NCBI RefSeq assembly: GCF_900090145.1
Contig: NZ_FMHI01000004.1
Location: forward strand, 1 to 64,000
Length of the DNA: 64,000 nucleotides
Direction of reading: 5' to 3'
Origin: Streptomyces sp. WMMB 322
Lineage (GTDB): Bacteria; Actinomycetota; Actinomycetes; Streptomycetales; Streptomycetaceae
Shown one piece after another: positions 16,934 to 25,058 of the stretch (positions are counted from its first letter, which is position 1; each line of letters opens with the position of its first letter). Below the pieces are notes generated by a model, which was not told the origin of the DNA, did no database searches, and was given only the letters and a program-made list of their open reading frames with translations. The position numbers and the translations under genes were made by a program.

Positions 16934-18295
16934 CTACCGCCCGTCCTCGATCACGCGGTCCCGTCCCGCCAGTACGCCCGTCACCGTCTGCGCGAGCAGC
17001 AGTCCGGTCATCAGCAGCAGCGGCGCGTGCCAGCCGCCGGCGGCGTCGCGGAGGGCCCCGACGAGCAGCGGGCCCGGTATGGAGAGCAGGTAGCCGGTGC
17101 TCTGCGCGAAGGCGGAGAGCTTGACCACGCCCGCGCTGGAGCGCGAACGGAGGCTGATCATCGTAAGGGCAACGGGGAAGGCGCAGTTGGCGATCCCCAG
17201 CAGCAGCGCCCACAGCCAGGCACCCCCTGCCGGGGCGAGCCACAGCCCGGCGTATCCGGTGAGGCCGCACAGGCCGAGAGCCACCACGAGCGGGCCCTGG
17301 TGCCGCATGCGGGCCGCCAGGCGCGGGACGACGAAGGCTAGCGGGACGCCCATGCCCATCGTGACGGCGAGCATCAGGCCCGCGGACGAGGCGGAGATCC
17401 CGGCGTCACGGAAGATCTGCGGCAGCCACCCCATGATGATGTACGCGGCGGACGCCTGGAGGCCGAAGAAGACGCCGAGCGCCCAGGCGGTGGGCGAGGT
17501 CCCGATGCGTATGCGTACGTTCTCCTTCCGGGAGCCCGGCGCGGGGAAAGCACCCTCCGGGGCGCCTCCCTCCGCCCTGGCCTCAGCGCTGCCGGCCGGC
17601 TCCGCCCGCCGGCTGACCGGGTCCTTGAGAACCGCGATCCACGGCAGCGCCGCCAGTACCCCCAGCAGGGCCCACGCGCCGAGGCCTGCGCGCCAACTGC
17701 CGCCCAGCGCCGAGGTCATGGGAACCGTGACGGCTGCCGCGCAGGACGTGCCGAGCGCCAGGCCCATCGAGTACAGGCCCGTCATCGCGCCGACCCGGCC
17801 GGGGAACCAGCGCTTGACGACGACCGGCATCAGCACGTTGCTCACCGCGATGCCGGCGAGGGCGAGGGCGCTCGCCGCGAGGAAGGCCGCGGTGCCGCCG
17901 GCCAGCGGCCGCAGCGCCAGGCCGGCGGTGATCGCCACCATGCCTGCCAGTACCACCGGGACGGGGCCGCGGCGCCTGGCGAGGCGGGGGGCGAGGCTGC
18001 CGAAGACGGCGAAGCAAAGTGCGGGGACGGACGTCAGCAGGCCGGCCACGGTGCCGCTCATGCCCAGGTCGCTGCGTACTTCCTTCAGCAGCGGTCCGAG
18101 GGCGGAGATGGCGGGACGGAGGTTGAGCGCTGCGAGGACGAGTCCCACCGCGACCAGGCGGACCGCCCAGCGCGGCGCGCCCGCGGAGGCCGTGCCCGGG
18201 AGTCCGGGGCGGGGCGTACCGCGTGAAGGAGCAGGGGAGGCCCCGGCTTTCGCCTTCCGGCCGGAGTGGTTCAGTCCGTCTTCCGTCATTACCAT
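16934..18295 (-). CDS. MFS transporter, CynX/NimT family
   Basis: Major-facilitator carrier of about 453 residues with twelve predicted membrane helices in two halves, joined by a charged loop rich in Glu/Ala/Gly (about 230-260). Segments such as LNLRPAISALGPLL and the intervening RLARRRGPVP are typical of the CynX/NimT group, which transports cyanate or 2-nitroimidazole-type compounds and exports drugs; the substrate here is unknown. A TATGAT -10-like box ends seven bases before ATG 18295, which suggests leaderless translation; ATG 18289 with GGGAG eight bases upstream is the alternative. Divergent from a GntR regulator gene and overlaid by a palindrome, so repression by that regulator is likely. 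Confidence 0.88.
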   Translation of the reverse strand: MVMTEDGLNHSGRKAKAGASPAPSRGTPRPGLPGTASAGAPRWAVRLVAVGLVLAALNLRPAISALGPLLKEVRSDLGMSGTVAGLLTSVPALCFAVFGSLAPRLARRRGPVPVVLAGMVAITAGLALRPLAGGTAAFLAASALALAGIAVSNVLMPVVVKRWFPGRVGAMTGLYSMGLALGTSCAAAVTVPMTSALGGSWRAGLGAWALLGVLAALPWIAVLKDPVSRRAEPAGSAEARAEGGAPEGAFPAPGSRKENVRIRIGTSPTAWALGVFFGLQASAAYIIMGWLPQIFRDAGISASSAGLMLAVTMGMGVPLAFVVPRLAARMRHQGPLVVALGLCGLTGYAGLWLAPAGGAWLWALLLGIANCAFPVALTMISLRSRSSAGVVKLSAFAQSTGYLLSIPGPLLVGALRDAAGGWHAPLLLMTGLLLAQTVTGVLAGRDRVIEDGR

Positions 18296-18298
18296 GAC

Positions 18299-18319
18299 TC
18301 CCATCATAGAATCATGGGA
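18299..18319. promoter_or_regulatory. Palindromic operator between MFS and GntR genes
   Basis: TCCCAT (18299-18304) and ATGGGA (18314-18319) flank a nine-base spacer. The palindrome covers the TATGAT -10 box of the MFS gene (18303-18308, minus strand) and lies just upstream of a TAGACT -10-like box for the GntR gene (18324-18329). The placement is what a shared autorepressor site would show. Confidence 0.5.
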
Positions 18320-18409
18320 TGAATAGACTCTAACGCGTCCCCTCCTGCCGGAGAACCCGTCGTGACGAACCGGCTCGGCGAAGCGCCGATTCCCTCTGGG
18401 AGTTATCAG

Positions 18410-19165
18410 ATGACCCTGTCCTCACCGCAGCGTTCCGCCCTCGCCGACCAGGTGATCGCGGCGCTGCGCACGCAGATCACCTCGGGCGAGTGGCCAGTGG
18501 GCACCCGGATCCCCACGGAGCCCGAGCTGGTGGAGGAGCTGGGGGTGGCGCGCAACACCGTCCGTGAAGCGGTGCGCGCGCTCGCCCACAACGGACTGCT
18601 GGACATCAGGCAGGGCTCCGGGACGTACGTCGTCGCGACGAGCGAGCTGGCCGGGGTCATGCACCGCCGCTTCGCCGACGCCGATCCCCGCCATGTCGCG
18701 GAGATGCGCGCCGCGTTGGAGACCTCGGGGGCACGGCTGGCGGCGCTGCGGCGCACCGAGCACGACATGGCGCAGCTGGACGCGCTGCTGGAGCGGCGCG
18801 AGGCCGCCTGGAAGTCAGGGGATGCGGAGCGCTTCGTCGAAGCCGACGCCTCGCTGCATCTGGGCGTGCTCAACGCGTCGCACAACGACGTGCTGACGGC
18901 GCTCTACGCGGACCTCGGCGAAGTGATGCGCGACTTCCTGCGGCTCGACATCGGAGAGGACCTGCATCCCGAGTCGCACATGGACCACGCGCGCCTGATC
19001 GAGGCGATCCGGGCGCGCGACGAGGAGGCGGCCTCCCGGGAGGCCGCCTCCCACACGCAGGAATGGCGCTGCGGTACGGGGAATTCGAGCGACCGGCAGG
19101 GCCCGAAGGCCGCGCGGGGCACGAAGTCCCGGGAGACTCCGGGGAGTGACGCGCGACGCTCCTGA
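18410..19165 (+). CDS. GntR-family (FadR/FCD) transcriptional regulator
   Basis: Repressor-type protein of 251 residues. The winged helix at about 10-75 contains LADQVIAALRTQITSGEWPV, TEPELVEELGVARNTVREAV and GLLDIRQGSGTYV. A helical FCD ligand-binding domain follows (EMRAALETSGARLAAL, then EADASLHLGVLNASHNDVL with the metal-binding Asp/His set). The last 40 residues (from about TQEWRCGTG) are low-complexity and not part of the family. ATG 18410 has GGGAG seven bases upstream; an in-frame GTG at 18362 with GGAG is also possible. It lies divergent from the MFS exporter, which it probably controls. Confidence 0.9.
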   Translation: MTLSSPQRSALADQVIAALRTQITSGEWPVGTRIPTEPELVEELGVARNTVREAVRALAHNGLLDIRQGSGTYVVATSELAGVMHRRFADADPRHVAEMRAALETSGARLAALRRTEHDMAQLDALLERREAAWKSGDAERFVEADASLHLGVLNASHNDVLTALYADLGEVMRDFLRLDIGEDLHPESHMDHARLIEAIRARDEEAASREAASHTQEWRCGTGNSSDRQGPKAARGTKSRETPGSDARRS

Positions 19166-19205
19166 ACCGCCGCGGCGTGCCTGCGGGTTCCCCGGGATTC
19201 CTCCG

Positions 19206-19976
19206 TCAGGCGCCCATCATGTGCACGCCGCCGTCGACGTGGACGATCTCGCCCGTGGTCTTCGGGAAGAAGTCCGAGAGCAGTCCGACGACGCCTCGGC
19301 CGGCCGGGTCCGGGTCGGTCAGGTCCCAGCCGATCGGGGCCCGGTGGTTCCACACGTCCGCCAACTCCTCGAAGCCCGGGATGGACTTGGCCGCCATCGA
19401 CTTGATGGGGCCCGCCGAGACGAGGTTGCAGCGCACGTTCCGGGCGCCCAGGTCGCGGGCGAGGTAGCGGTTGGTGGACTCCAGGGCCGCCTTGGCCACG
19501 CCCATCCAGTCGTACTTCGGCCAGGCGATCTGCGCGTCGAAGGTCAGGCCGACGACCGAGCCCCCGCGCGGCATCAGCGGAAGGCAGGCCGTCGTGAGGG
19601 ACTTGAGCGAGTAGGCCGAGACGTGGACGGCCGTGCCGACGTCCTCCCAGCTCGCCTCGAGGAAGTTGAACGCGCCCTGCGGGCCGAAAGCGATGGAGTG
19701 GACGATCCCGTCCAGCCCGGCCCCCTCGCCCAGATGCTCGTCCACCCGCTCCGCGAGGGAGTCCAGGTGCTCCTGGTTCGTCACGTCCAGCTCGATGACC
19801 GGAGCCTCCTTCGGGAGGCGCTTGGCGATCCGCTGCACCAGGGACATCCGGCCGAAGCCCGTGAGAACGACCTCCGCTCCCTCCTCCTGCGCGACTTTCG
19901 CCGCGTGGAAGGCGATCGACCCGTCGGTCAGCACGCCGGTGACGAGGATGCGCTTGCCTGCGAGGATTCCGCTCAT
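19206..19976 (-). CDS. fabI: Enoyl-ACP reductase FabI (InhA type)
   Basis: NADH-dependent enoyl-[acyl-carrier-protein] reductase, the last step of each type II fatty-acid elongation cycle. The N-terminus GKRILVTGVLTDGSIAF is the InhA-type dinucleotide site, LDGIVHSIAFGP follows, and the catalytic Tyr155/Lys162 pair lies in WPKYDWMGVAKAALE. The length of 256 residues is normal. It starts two bases after the fabG stop, so the two genes form an operon. In Streptomyces this fabG-fabI pair is separate from the main fabDHCF operon. Triclosan and isoniazid-type inhibitors act on this family. Confidence 0.96.
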   Translation of the reverse strand: MSGILAGKRILVTGVLTDGSIAFHAAKVAQEEGAEVVLTGFGRMSLVQRIAKRLPKEAPVIELDVTNQEHLDSLAERVDEHLGEGAGLDGIVHSIAFGPQGAFNFLEASWEDVGTAVHVSAYSLKSLTTACLPLMPRGGSVVGLTFDAQIAWPKYDWMGVAKAALESTNRYLARDLGARNVRCNLVSAGPIKSMAAKSIPGFEELADVWNHRAPIGWDLTDPDPAGRGVVGLLSDFFPKTTGEIVHVDGGVHMMGA

Positions 19977-19978
19977 TC

Positions 19979-20698
19979 TCAGTGGCCCATGCCCAATCCG
20001 CCGTCGACAGGAATGACGGCTCCGGTGATGTACGCGGCCTCGTCGGAGGCGAGGAAACGGACGGAGGAGGCGACCTCCTCCGGCTGGGCGTAGCGCCCCA
20101 GCGGCACCTGCTCGACGATGTTCGCGCGCTGCTCTTCGCTGAGTGCCTTCGTCATGTCGGTGTCGACGAAGCCCGGCGCGATCACGTTGCAGGTGATGTT
20201 ACGAGAGCCCAGCTCACGGGCGATCGACCGGGCGAACCCGACCAGACCGGCCTTGGAGGCGGCGTAGTTGGCCTGCCCCGCCGAGCCGAGCAGCCCGACG
20301 ACGGAGGAGATCAGCACGATGCGGCCGGTGCGTGCCCGCAGCATCCGCTTCGTCGCGCGTTTGACCACGCGGAAGGTGCCGGTGAGGTTGGTGTCCAGCA
20401 CGGCGCTGAAGTCCTCTTCGGACATCCGCAGCAGCAACTGGTCCCGCGTGACACCGGCGTTGGCGACGAGCACCTGCACCGGGCCCTGCTTCTCCTCGAT
20501 CTCCTTGTAGGCCCTCTCCACCTGTTCGGGATCGGTGATGTCGCACCTGACCGCGAGGCAGCCGAGGTCCGTGAGTTCCTTCGGGGGCTCGCCCGTACGG
20601 TAGGTGACGGCGACGTCGTCCCCCGCGTCGGCGAAGGCGCGCGCAATGGCGAGGCCGATGCCGCGGTTGCCTCCCGTGACCAGTACCGAGCGGCTCAA
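19979..20698 (-). CDS. fabG: 3-oxoacyl-ACP reductase FabG
   Basis: NADPH-dependent beta-ketoacyl-ACP reductase of fatty-acid synthesis, a short-chain dehydrogenase of 239 residues. Nucleotide-binding site VTGGNRGIGLAIA, ANAG motif at about 79-82, and the catalytic Ser131/Tyr145/Lys149 set in LISSVVGLLG and NYAASKAG. The start codon is TTG at 20698 (minus strand), preceded by AAGGGTGG; no ATG or GTG in frame would keep the nucleotide-binding strand. First gene of the fabG-fabI operon, divergent from tyrS. Confidence 0.94.
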   Translation of the reverse strand: MSRSVLVTGGNRGIGLAIARAFADAGDDVAVTYRTGEPPKELTDLGCLAVRCDITDPEQVERAYKEIEEKQGPVQVLVANAGVTRDQLLLRMSEEDFSAVLDTNLTGTFRVVKRATKRMLRARTGRIVLISSVVGLLGSAGQANYAASKAGLVGFARSIARELGSRNITCNVIAPGFVDTDMTKALSEEQRANIVEQVPLGRYAQPEEVASSVRFLASDEAAYITGAVIPVDGGLGMGH

Positions 20699-20991
20699 GG
20701 TGGGACCACCCTTTCTGCGATCTCCGCGCTGCCGCGTGCGTGACGAGGAAGGCGGCTCGTGTCTGTCACTGTGAAAGCTATATGCGCGCTGCCCGATTCA
20801 GGGAATGGGGCAGCGACAGGGGGACGAGCGGCCTCCTGTGGGATCTCCACAGATGCCCGCCGGTCACCTGGGAGGCCCGCAGGCCCCCGGCGCGGGCAGA
20901 AGCGCGGGCCCGGACGGCGGACGCCGGGAGTCCGCCCGGCACGAATAGACTCTGCGGCGACCCTGATCCGCTTCTATCCCCAGGACAGAAC
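20699..20991. other. Divergent promoter region fabG / tyrS
   Basis: About 290 bases. The half next to fabG is less GC-rich around 20760-20800 (CACTGTGAAAGCTATATGC), a likely promoter zone. I looked for a T-box leader in front of tyrS (conserved AGGGTGGNACCGCG with terminator) and saw none. An open frame runs into tyrS from upstream but shows no family similarity. Confidence 0.4.
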
Positions 20992-22407
20992 GTGACACGC
21001 CTCGGCGACTCCGTACAGCGCGCCAGCCGGCTGCTGGCCCAGGACCTCTCCTCCGACACCACGGTCGAGCAGCTGCTCGCCGAGACGGGGTCGCGCCGCT
21101 ATCTGGATCTGAGCGATCTCCCGGCGAAGGAGCAGGCCGCGCTGATCGGGGCACGCGCGGTCGAGGTGCTTCCGTCGGTGGAGAAGCTCGCGGAGGCGAT
21201 CGAGGCGAAGCGGGCCCAGGGCAAGGGCCTGCACGTGAAACTCGGCATCGACCCGACCGCCGCCGATGTGCACCTGGGCCACGCGGTACAGATGATCGTG
21301 CTCAGCCGGTTTCAGCGGATGGGACACGACGTCACGCTGATCATCGGTGACTTCACCGCGAAGATCGGCGATCCGTCGGGCCGTACGGCGGAGCGTCCGG
21401 CTCTGACCGACGAGGACATCGCGAAGAACCTCTCGGGCTACCAGGACCAGGTCAGGCCGTTCTTCGACTTCGAGAACGTCAGCTTCCGCAACAACAGCAA
21501 CTGGCTGGGCGGGATCGGATTCGCGCAGCTGATCGCCCTGCTCGCCCAGGTGCCCGCCTCGGCGCTGCTCCAGCGTGAGGACTTCCGCAACCGCCTTGCT
21601 CAGGGCTCCGGGCTGACCATGTCGGAACTGATCTACCCCGTGGCGATGGCCCTGGACTCCGTCGAACTGGACTGCGACATCGAACTCGGCGGCGTGGACC
21701 AGCTGTTGAACATGCAGATGGGCCGGCGCCTGATGGAACTGCACGGGCAGAGCCCGCAGATGATCGCGGCCATGCCGCTCATCGAGGGCACGGACGGCTC
21801 GGGCGCGAAGATGTCGAAGTCCAAGGACAACTACGTCAGCCTGACCGCCGACGCGGACGACGTGTACGGCAAGATCATGTCGATTCCGGACCGGCTGATG
21901 GTGCCGTACCTGCGTGCCTGGACGGAGTGGACGGACGCCGAGATCGATCAGGTGACCGCCCGTACCGAGGACAGGACGCTGCACCCGATGGACCTGAAGA
22001 AGGTGCTGGCGGGCGACGTCGTCATGGCGCTCTACGGGCCGGAGGCGGCGAAGGCCGCCCGGGCGCACTTCACGGCGCAGTTCTCGAAGAAGTCCTTCGG
22101 GGACGTGGAGACGCTGCCGAGCGTTGACGCCGCCGAGCACGGCGGCGAGGGCATCGCGGCGATCCTCACCCGGGTGCTGGAGTTCACCCCGAGCGCCTCG
22201 GCCGCGCGGCGCATGGCCAAGCAGAAGGGGCTGCGGCTCGTCGTCGAGGCGGAGGCGGGCGGCGAGCAGCACGCGATCGTGCTGCCCGAGGCGGACGCGC
22301 TTCGGCCGCTGGCCGAGGTGGTGCCCGAGAAGCTGGCCGAGGCGGGCCTGAGCGGGACGGTCTACCTCAAGGCGGGCCGGAGGATCGCGCAGATCGAAGG
22401 CCTCTGA
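20992..22407 (+). CDS. tyrS: Tyrosyl-tRNA synthetase
   Basis: Class I aminoacyl-tRNA synthetase charging tRNA-Tyr. The HIGH-type motif is HLGH (94-97) in GIDPTAADVHLGHAVQM, the KMSKS motif is exact (273-277), and a C-terminal S4 RNA-binding domain begins near 395 (VLEFTPSASAARRMAKQKG). The length of 471 residues exceeds the usual 400-430 because of about 60 extra helical residues before the Rossmann core. GTG 20992 with AGGA six bases upstream is used; the in-frame extension upstream has no conserved sequence. Followed by a strong terminator. Confidence 0.95.
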   Translation: MTRLGDSVQRASRLLAQDLSSDTTVEQLLAETGSRRYLDLSDLPAKEQAALIGARAVEVLPSVEKLAEAIEAKRAQGKGLHVKLGIDPTAADVHLGHAVQMIVLSRFQRMGHDVTLIIGDFTAKIGDPSGRTAERPALTDEDIAKNLSGYQDQVRPFFDFENVSFRNNSNWLGGIGFAQLIALLAQVPASALLQREDFRNRLAQGSGLTMSELIYPVAMALDSVELDCDIELGGVDQLLNMQMGRRLMELHGQSPQMIAAMPLIEGTDGSGAKMSKSKDNYVSLTADADDVYGKIMSIPDRLMVPYLRAWTEWTDAEIDQVTARTEDRTLHPMDLKKVLAGDVVMALYGPEAAKAARAHFTAQFSKKSFGDVETLPSVDAAEHGGEGIAAILTRVLEFTPSASAARRMAKQKGLRLVVEAEAGGEQHAIVLPEADALRPLAEVVPEKLAEAGLSGTVYLKAGRRIAQIEGL

Positions 22408-22419
22408 GGAGGTCCCTGA

Positions 22420-22450
22420 GGGCGGGCGGGACCTCTGGGCCCGCCCGCCC
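22420..22450 (+). terminator. tyrS terminator
   Basis: Perfect 11-base inverted repeat GGGCGGGCGGG (22420-22430) and CCCGCCCGCCC (22440-22450) with a nine-base loop, 13 bases after the tyrS stop. Confidence 0.8.
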
Positions 22451-22571
22451 TGCAGCTCCTTCGCCCCGCAGCTCCTTTCGCCCTCACAGCCCGCCCGTCC
22501 CGCATGCTGTCCGCTCGCACCCCGTCCGGACACTCCGGGCCGGGTGCGGGCAGGCTGCGCGGGGCCGCGCC

Positions 22572-22859
22572 TCACATGCGTGCCCGCTGCCCCCTGCCTC
22601 TCCCCCTGATCTGCTGCCACAGCGGTGAGCCGAGCGCCACGACCAGCACGGCGCATCCGAGTTGGAGGCCGTGCCGGATCCAGTCGAAGCCGCTGGTCAC
22701 GCCCACACCGGCCCACGTGGCGATCGCGTTGCCGAGGACGGCTCCCAGCATCCCGAAGAGCACGGTCAGCCAGAGGGGCATGCGCTGACGGCCCGGGATG
22801 ATCGCCCGTGCCAGCACCCCCAGCACCAGCCCGACGATGATCGCCCACAACCAGTTCAT
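22572..22859 (-). CDS. GlsB/YeaQ/YmgE-type stress-response membrane protein
   Basis: Small membrane protein of 95 residues. The first 80 residues form three hydrophobic helices with the family signature IIVGLVLGVLARAIIPG and Gly-zipper sequence LFGMLGAVLGNAIA. The end is basic (RGRGRGQRARM). Family members are induced by envelope or osmotic stress in several bacteria, with unknown mechanism. ATG 22859 is used; GGAGG precedes it at a short distance of four bases. Stands alone between tyrS and a DUF3099 gene. Confidence 0.82.
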   Translation of the reverse strand: MNWLWAIIVGLVLGVLARAIIPGRQRMPLWLTVLFGMLGAVLGNAIATWAGVGVTSGFDWIRHGLQLGCAVLVVALGSPLWQQIRGRGRGQRARM

Positions 22860-23129
22860 CGTGCCTCCGCAGAGTGCCTGATCCTGCCCCGCCTCGTGCC
22901 CGCGCCGGACCGTACGGCGCCGGGCCGTGCCGGACCGTGCGCCGTCAGCTTGGCGCCGCACGCACTACGCCGCACTGCGGAGTGGTCCGTACGGGCTGTA
23001 CCGGAGTACGACCGGTCCACACGGCCGGTACGCCCGGTCTCGAAGCCGTCCGATCCCAGGCGTACCGTGAGAGAGAGTGTGTGCCCGGTACCAGGCCGGG
23101 CGACCGGCACGGGTGAGGTGGTGAGAGTG

Positions 23130-23486
23130 ATGCGGAAGCAGCGCGGAGCCGAGGTCTTCCAGATCACCGGAGCCCGTCAGTCGCTCGCCGACGATGTGCG
23201 GGGCAGGCAGCGGCGCTACGTCATCTCGATGCTGATCCGGACGGCGTCGGTGCTGCTGACCGTCGTCCTGTGGAACGTCCAGCGGCCGTTGGCCGTTGTG
23301 ACACTGGTGATCGGGGCGTTGCTGCCGTACGTGGCGGTGGTGATCGCCAACGCGGGCCGGGAGAACCCTTCTTCGATGCCGTCCGCACACGTGCACACGC
23401 ACACGCGGCCCGCGCTCGCGGCTTCGGACGCCGTACCGGAATCCCGCGGCGAACCGGCCGAGGGGCCCTCCGGCGGCCGCAGTTGA
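23130..23486 (+). CDS. DUF3099-family membrane protein
   Basis: Actinobacteria-specific protein of 118 residues. The conserved core is VFQITGARQSLADDVRGRQRRY followed by two hydrophobic helices (about 31-49 and 55-74). The C-terminal third is hydrophilic, with a short His-rich patch (HVHTHT) that might bind metal. ATG 23130 is used; GTG codons at 23118-23127 are alternatives, with GAGG at 23115-23118. Its function is unknown. Confidence 0.82.
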   Translation: MRKQRGAEVFQITGARQSLADDVRGRQRRYVISMLIRTASVLLTVVLWNVQRPLAVVTLVIGALLPYVAVVIANAGRENPSSMPSAHVHTHTRPALAASDAVPESRGEPAEGPSGGRS

Positions 23487-23550
23487 ACCGGCGGCCGGCC
23501 ATGCTTGCGTAAAAGCTCAAGAAAAGCTCAGATCAATCATGCTGTTCCGC

Positions 23551-23580
23551 TGCACCTCGCAGGGGTCCCCGTGCCATACT
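23551..23580 (+). promoter_or_regulatory. Promoter of the 6C-like RNA
   Basis: TGCACC (23551-23556) and CATACT (23575-23580) are separated by 18 bases, an acceptable principal-sigma-factor arrangement. Transcription would start near 23587, exactly at the first hairpin of the RNA. Confidence 0.4.
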
Positions 23581-23585
23581 TCAGA

Positions 23586-23665
23586 AGCGCTCCGCATCCC
23601 CCGTCGGAGCGACAGACCGACGCCGGGCGGCTCCCCCCGTGGCTGCCCGGCGTCGCTTGTCTTCC
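23586..23665 (+). ncRNA. Probable 6C small RNA
   Basis: Two adjacent stem-loops whose loops carry runs of cytosine. Stem 1 is CGCTCCG (23588-23594) with CGGAGCG (23605-23611) and a loop containing five C. Stem 2 is an 11-base perfect stem, CGACGCCGGGC (23618-23628) with its complement (23645-23655), and its loop contains six C. CTTGTCTT follows. This matches the actinobacterial 6C RNA design (two hairpins with C-rich loops, about 70-80 nt), which accumulates during Streptomyces development and in mycobacteria acts through its C-rich loops on mRNA ribosome binding sites. It could instead be a leader of the gene starting at 23681. Confidence 0.65.
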
Positions 23666-23680
23666 GGCCCGGGGTGTTGG

Positions 23681-23983
23681 ATGGAGGCTGTGTCCTCAAA
23701 GCCTTCCTTCCCGTTCCAGCCGTCCGGCCCCTCCCATGACGGCGAGGCCCCCGAGAGCCCGATCTGCTCGGCCAAGGGCTGCCGCGCCCCCGCCGTGTGG
23801 GTGCTGGCCTGGAACAACCCCAAGCTGCACACCCCGGAGCGCCGCAAGACGTGGCTGGCGTGCGACGAACACCGCGAACACCTCTCGTCCTTCCTGGGAA
23901 TGAGGGGCTTCCTGAAGGACGTCGTCCGCCTCACGGAGTGGGAAGGAGGCGGCGCCTCCGGGCGCTCAGCCGCCGATGGCTGA
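23681..23983 (+). CDS. Small conserved protein with Cys/His residues
   Basis: About 100 residues, conserved among Streptomyces in front of moaA, to my recollection. The core CSAKGCRAPAVWVLAWNNPK, then RRKTWLACDEHREHLSSFL, carries three Cys and two or three His in zinc-ribbon-like spacing (CX4C ... CX3H), so zinc binding is likely. ATG 23681 is used; GTG 23690 is possible. The last 18 bases overlap the convergent moaA gene. It begins 16 bases after the 6C-like RNA. No function is assigned. Confidence 0.75.
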   Translation: MEAVSSKPSFPFQPSGPSHDGEAPESPICSAKGCRAPAVWVLAWNNPKLHTPERRKTWLACDEHREHLSSFLGMRGFLKDVVRLTEWEGGGASGRSAADG

Positions 23984-24955
23984 CATGGGACGGTCGGGCT
24001 GCACGAATGACGGGTCGTCGATGCCGGCCCCCGCCTTCTTGCCCCACATCGCCTGCCGCCAGCGCGAGGCGACCTCACCGTCGTCCGCGCCCGAGCGCAG
24101 CGCACCGCGCAGATCGGACTCCTCCGTGGCGAACAGGCAGGTGCGCACCTGACCGTCGGCCGTCAGGCGAGTGCGGTCGCAGGCGCGGCAGAAAGGCCGG
24201 GTGACCGAGGCGATGACGCCGACGCGGTGCGGGCCGCCGTCGACGATCCAGCGCTCCGCGGGAGCGGATCCGCGCTCTTCCTCGTCCTCGGGGGTGAGAG
24301 TGAAGCGGCTGCTCAGCGACTCCAGGATGTCCCCGGCAGTGATCATGCCGTCCCGCTGCCAGCCGTGCTGTGCGTCGAGCGGCATCTGCTCGATGAAGCG
24401 GAGTTCGTAGCCGTGCTCCACGGCCCAGGCGAGCAGGTCGGGCGCCTCGCCGTCGTTGAGCCCCGGCATCAGAACGGAGTTGACCTTCACCGGAGTCAGG
24501 CCCGCCTCGTGCGCCGCGGCGAGACCGCGCAGCACGTCCGCGTGCCGCTTGCGGCGGGTCATCCTCTGGAAGACCTCCGGATCGAGCGTGTCCAGCGAGA
24601 CGTTGACCCGGTCCAGGCCGGCGTCACGCAGCGCGCCGGCCGTACGTTCGAGGCCGATCCCGTTCGTGGTGAGGGAGAGCTTCGGGCGGCGCGTCAGCGC
24701 GGCGCAGCGCTCGACGATGCCGGTGAGCCCTGGCCGCAGGAGCGGTTCGCCGCCGGTGAACCGGACCTCCTCGACGCCGAGTTCGTCCACGGCGATACGC
24801 ACGAGGCGGACGATCTCGTCGTCCGTGAGCAGCTCCGGCTTGGCAAGCCACTGCAGCCCTTCCTCGGGCATGCAGTAGGTGCAGCGCAGATTGCAGCGGT
24901 CGGTGAGCGAAACGCGCAAGTCGGTGGCGACCCGGCCGTATGTGTCGAGCAGCAT
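23966..24955 (-). CDS. moaA: GTP 3',8-cyclase MoaA
   Basis: Radical-SAM enzyme that starts molybdenum-cofactor synthesis by converting GTP to 3',8-cyclo-GTP. The N-terminal cluster motif is CNLRCTYC (Cys21, 25, 28), followed by VRFTGGEPLLRPGL. The C-terminal cluster motif is CRACDRTRL with a third Cys in VRTCLF, which binds GTP. The family-typical Gly-Gly end is present (SAIGG), needed for activation by a radical on the tail. ATG 24955 has GGGAGGG nine bases upstream. Length 329 is normal. The other moa genes are not in the window. Confidence 0.95.
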   Translation of the reverse strand: MLLDTYGRVATDLRVSLTDRCNLRCTYCMPEEGLQWLAKPELLTDDEIVRLVRIAVDELGVEEVRFTGGEPLLRPGLTGIVERCAALTRRPKLSLTTNGIGLERTAGALRDAGLDRVNVSLDTLDPEVFQRMTRRKRHADVLRGLAAAHEAGLTPVKVNSVLMPGLNDGEAPDLLAWAVEHGYELRFIEQMPLDAQHGWQRDGMITAGDILESLSSRFTLTPEDEEERGSAPAERWIVDGGPHRVGVIASVTRPFCRACDRTRLTADGQVRTCLFATEESDLRGALRSGADDGEVASRWRQAMWGKKAGAGIDDPSFVQPDRPMSAIGG

Positions 24956-25058
24956 TGCTGGCAGCCCTCCCACGGTTGTGCCGATTCTTCGCAGCGTACG
25001 GGACGCCACCGACATTCAACAGATCGTTGAAGTCGGTGGCGCCCCGTACGGGTTGCGC

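Noticed and set aside
20740..20991. Upstream in-frame extension of tyrS
   Set aside because: Low-complexity, unlike any TyrRS, while GTG 20992 has AGGA at proper distance.
20699..20991. Possible T-box leader in front of tyrS
   Set aside because: No T-box antiterminator sequence and no terminator; Streptomyces tyrS genes are not known for T-box control to my knowledge.
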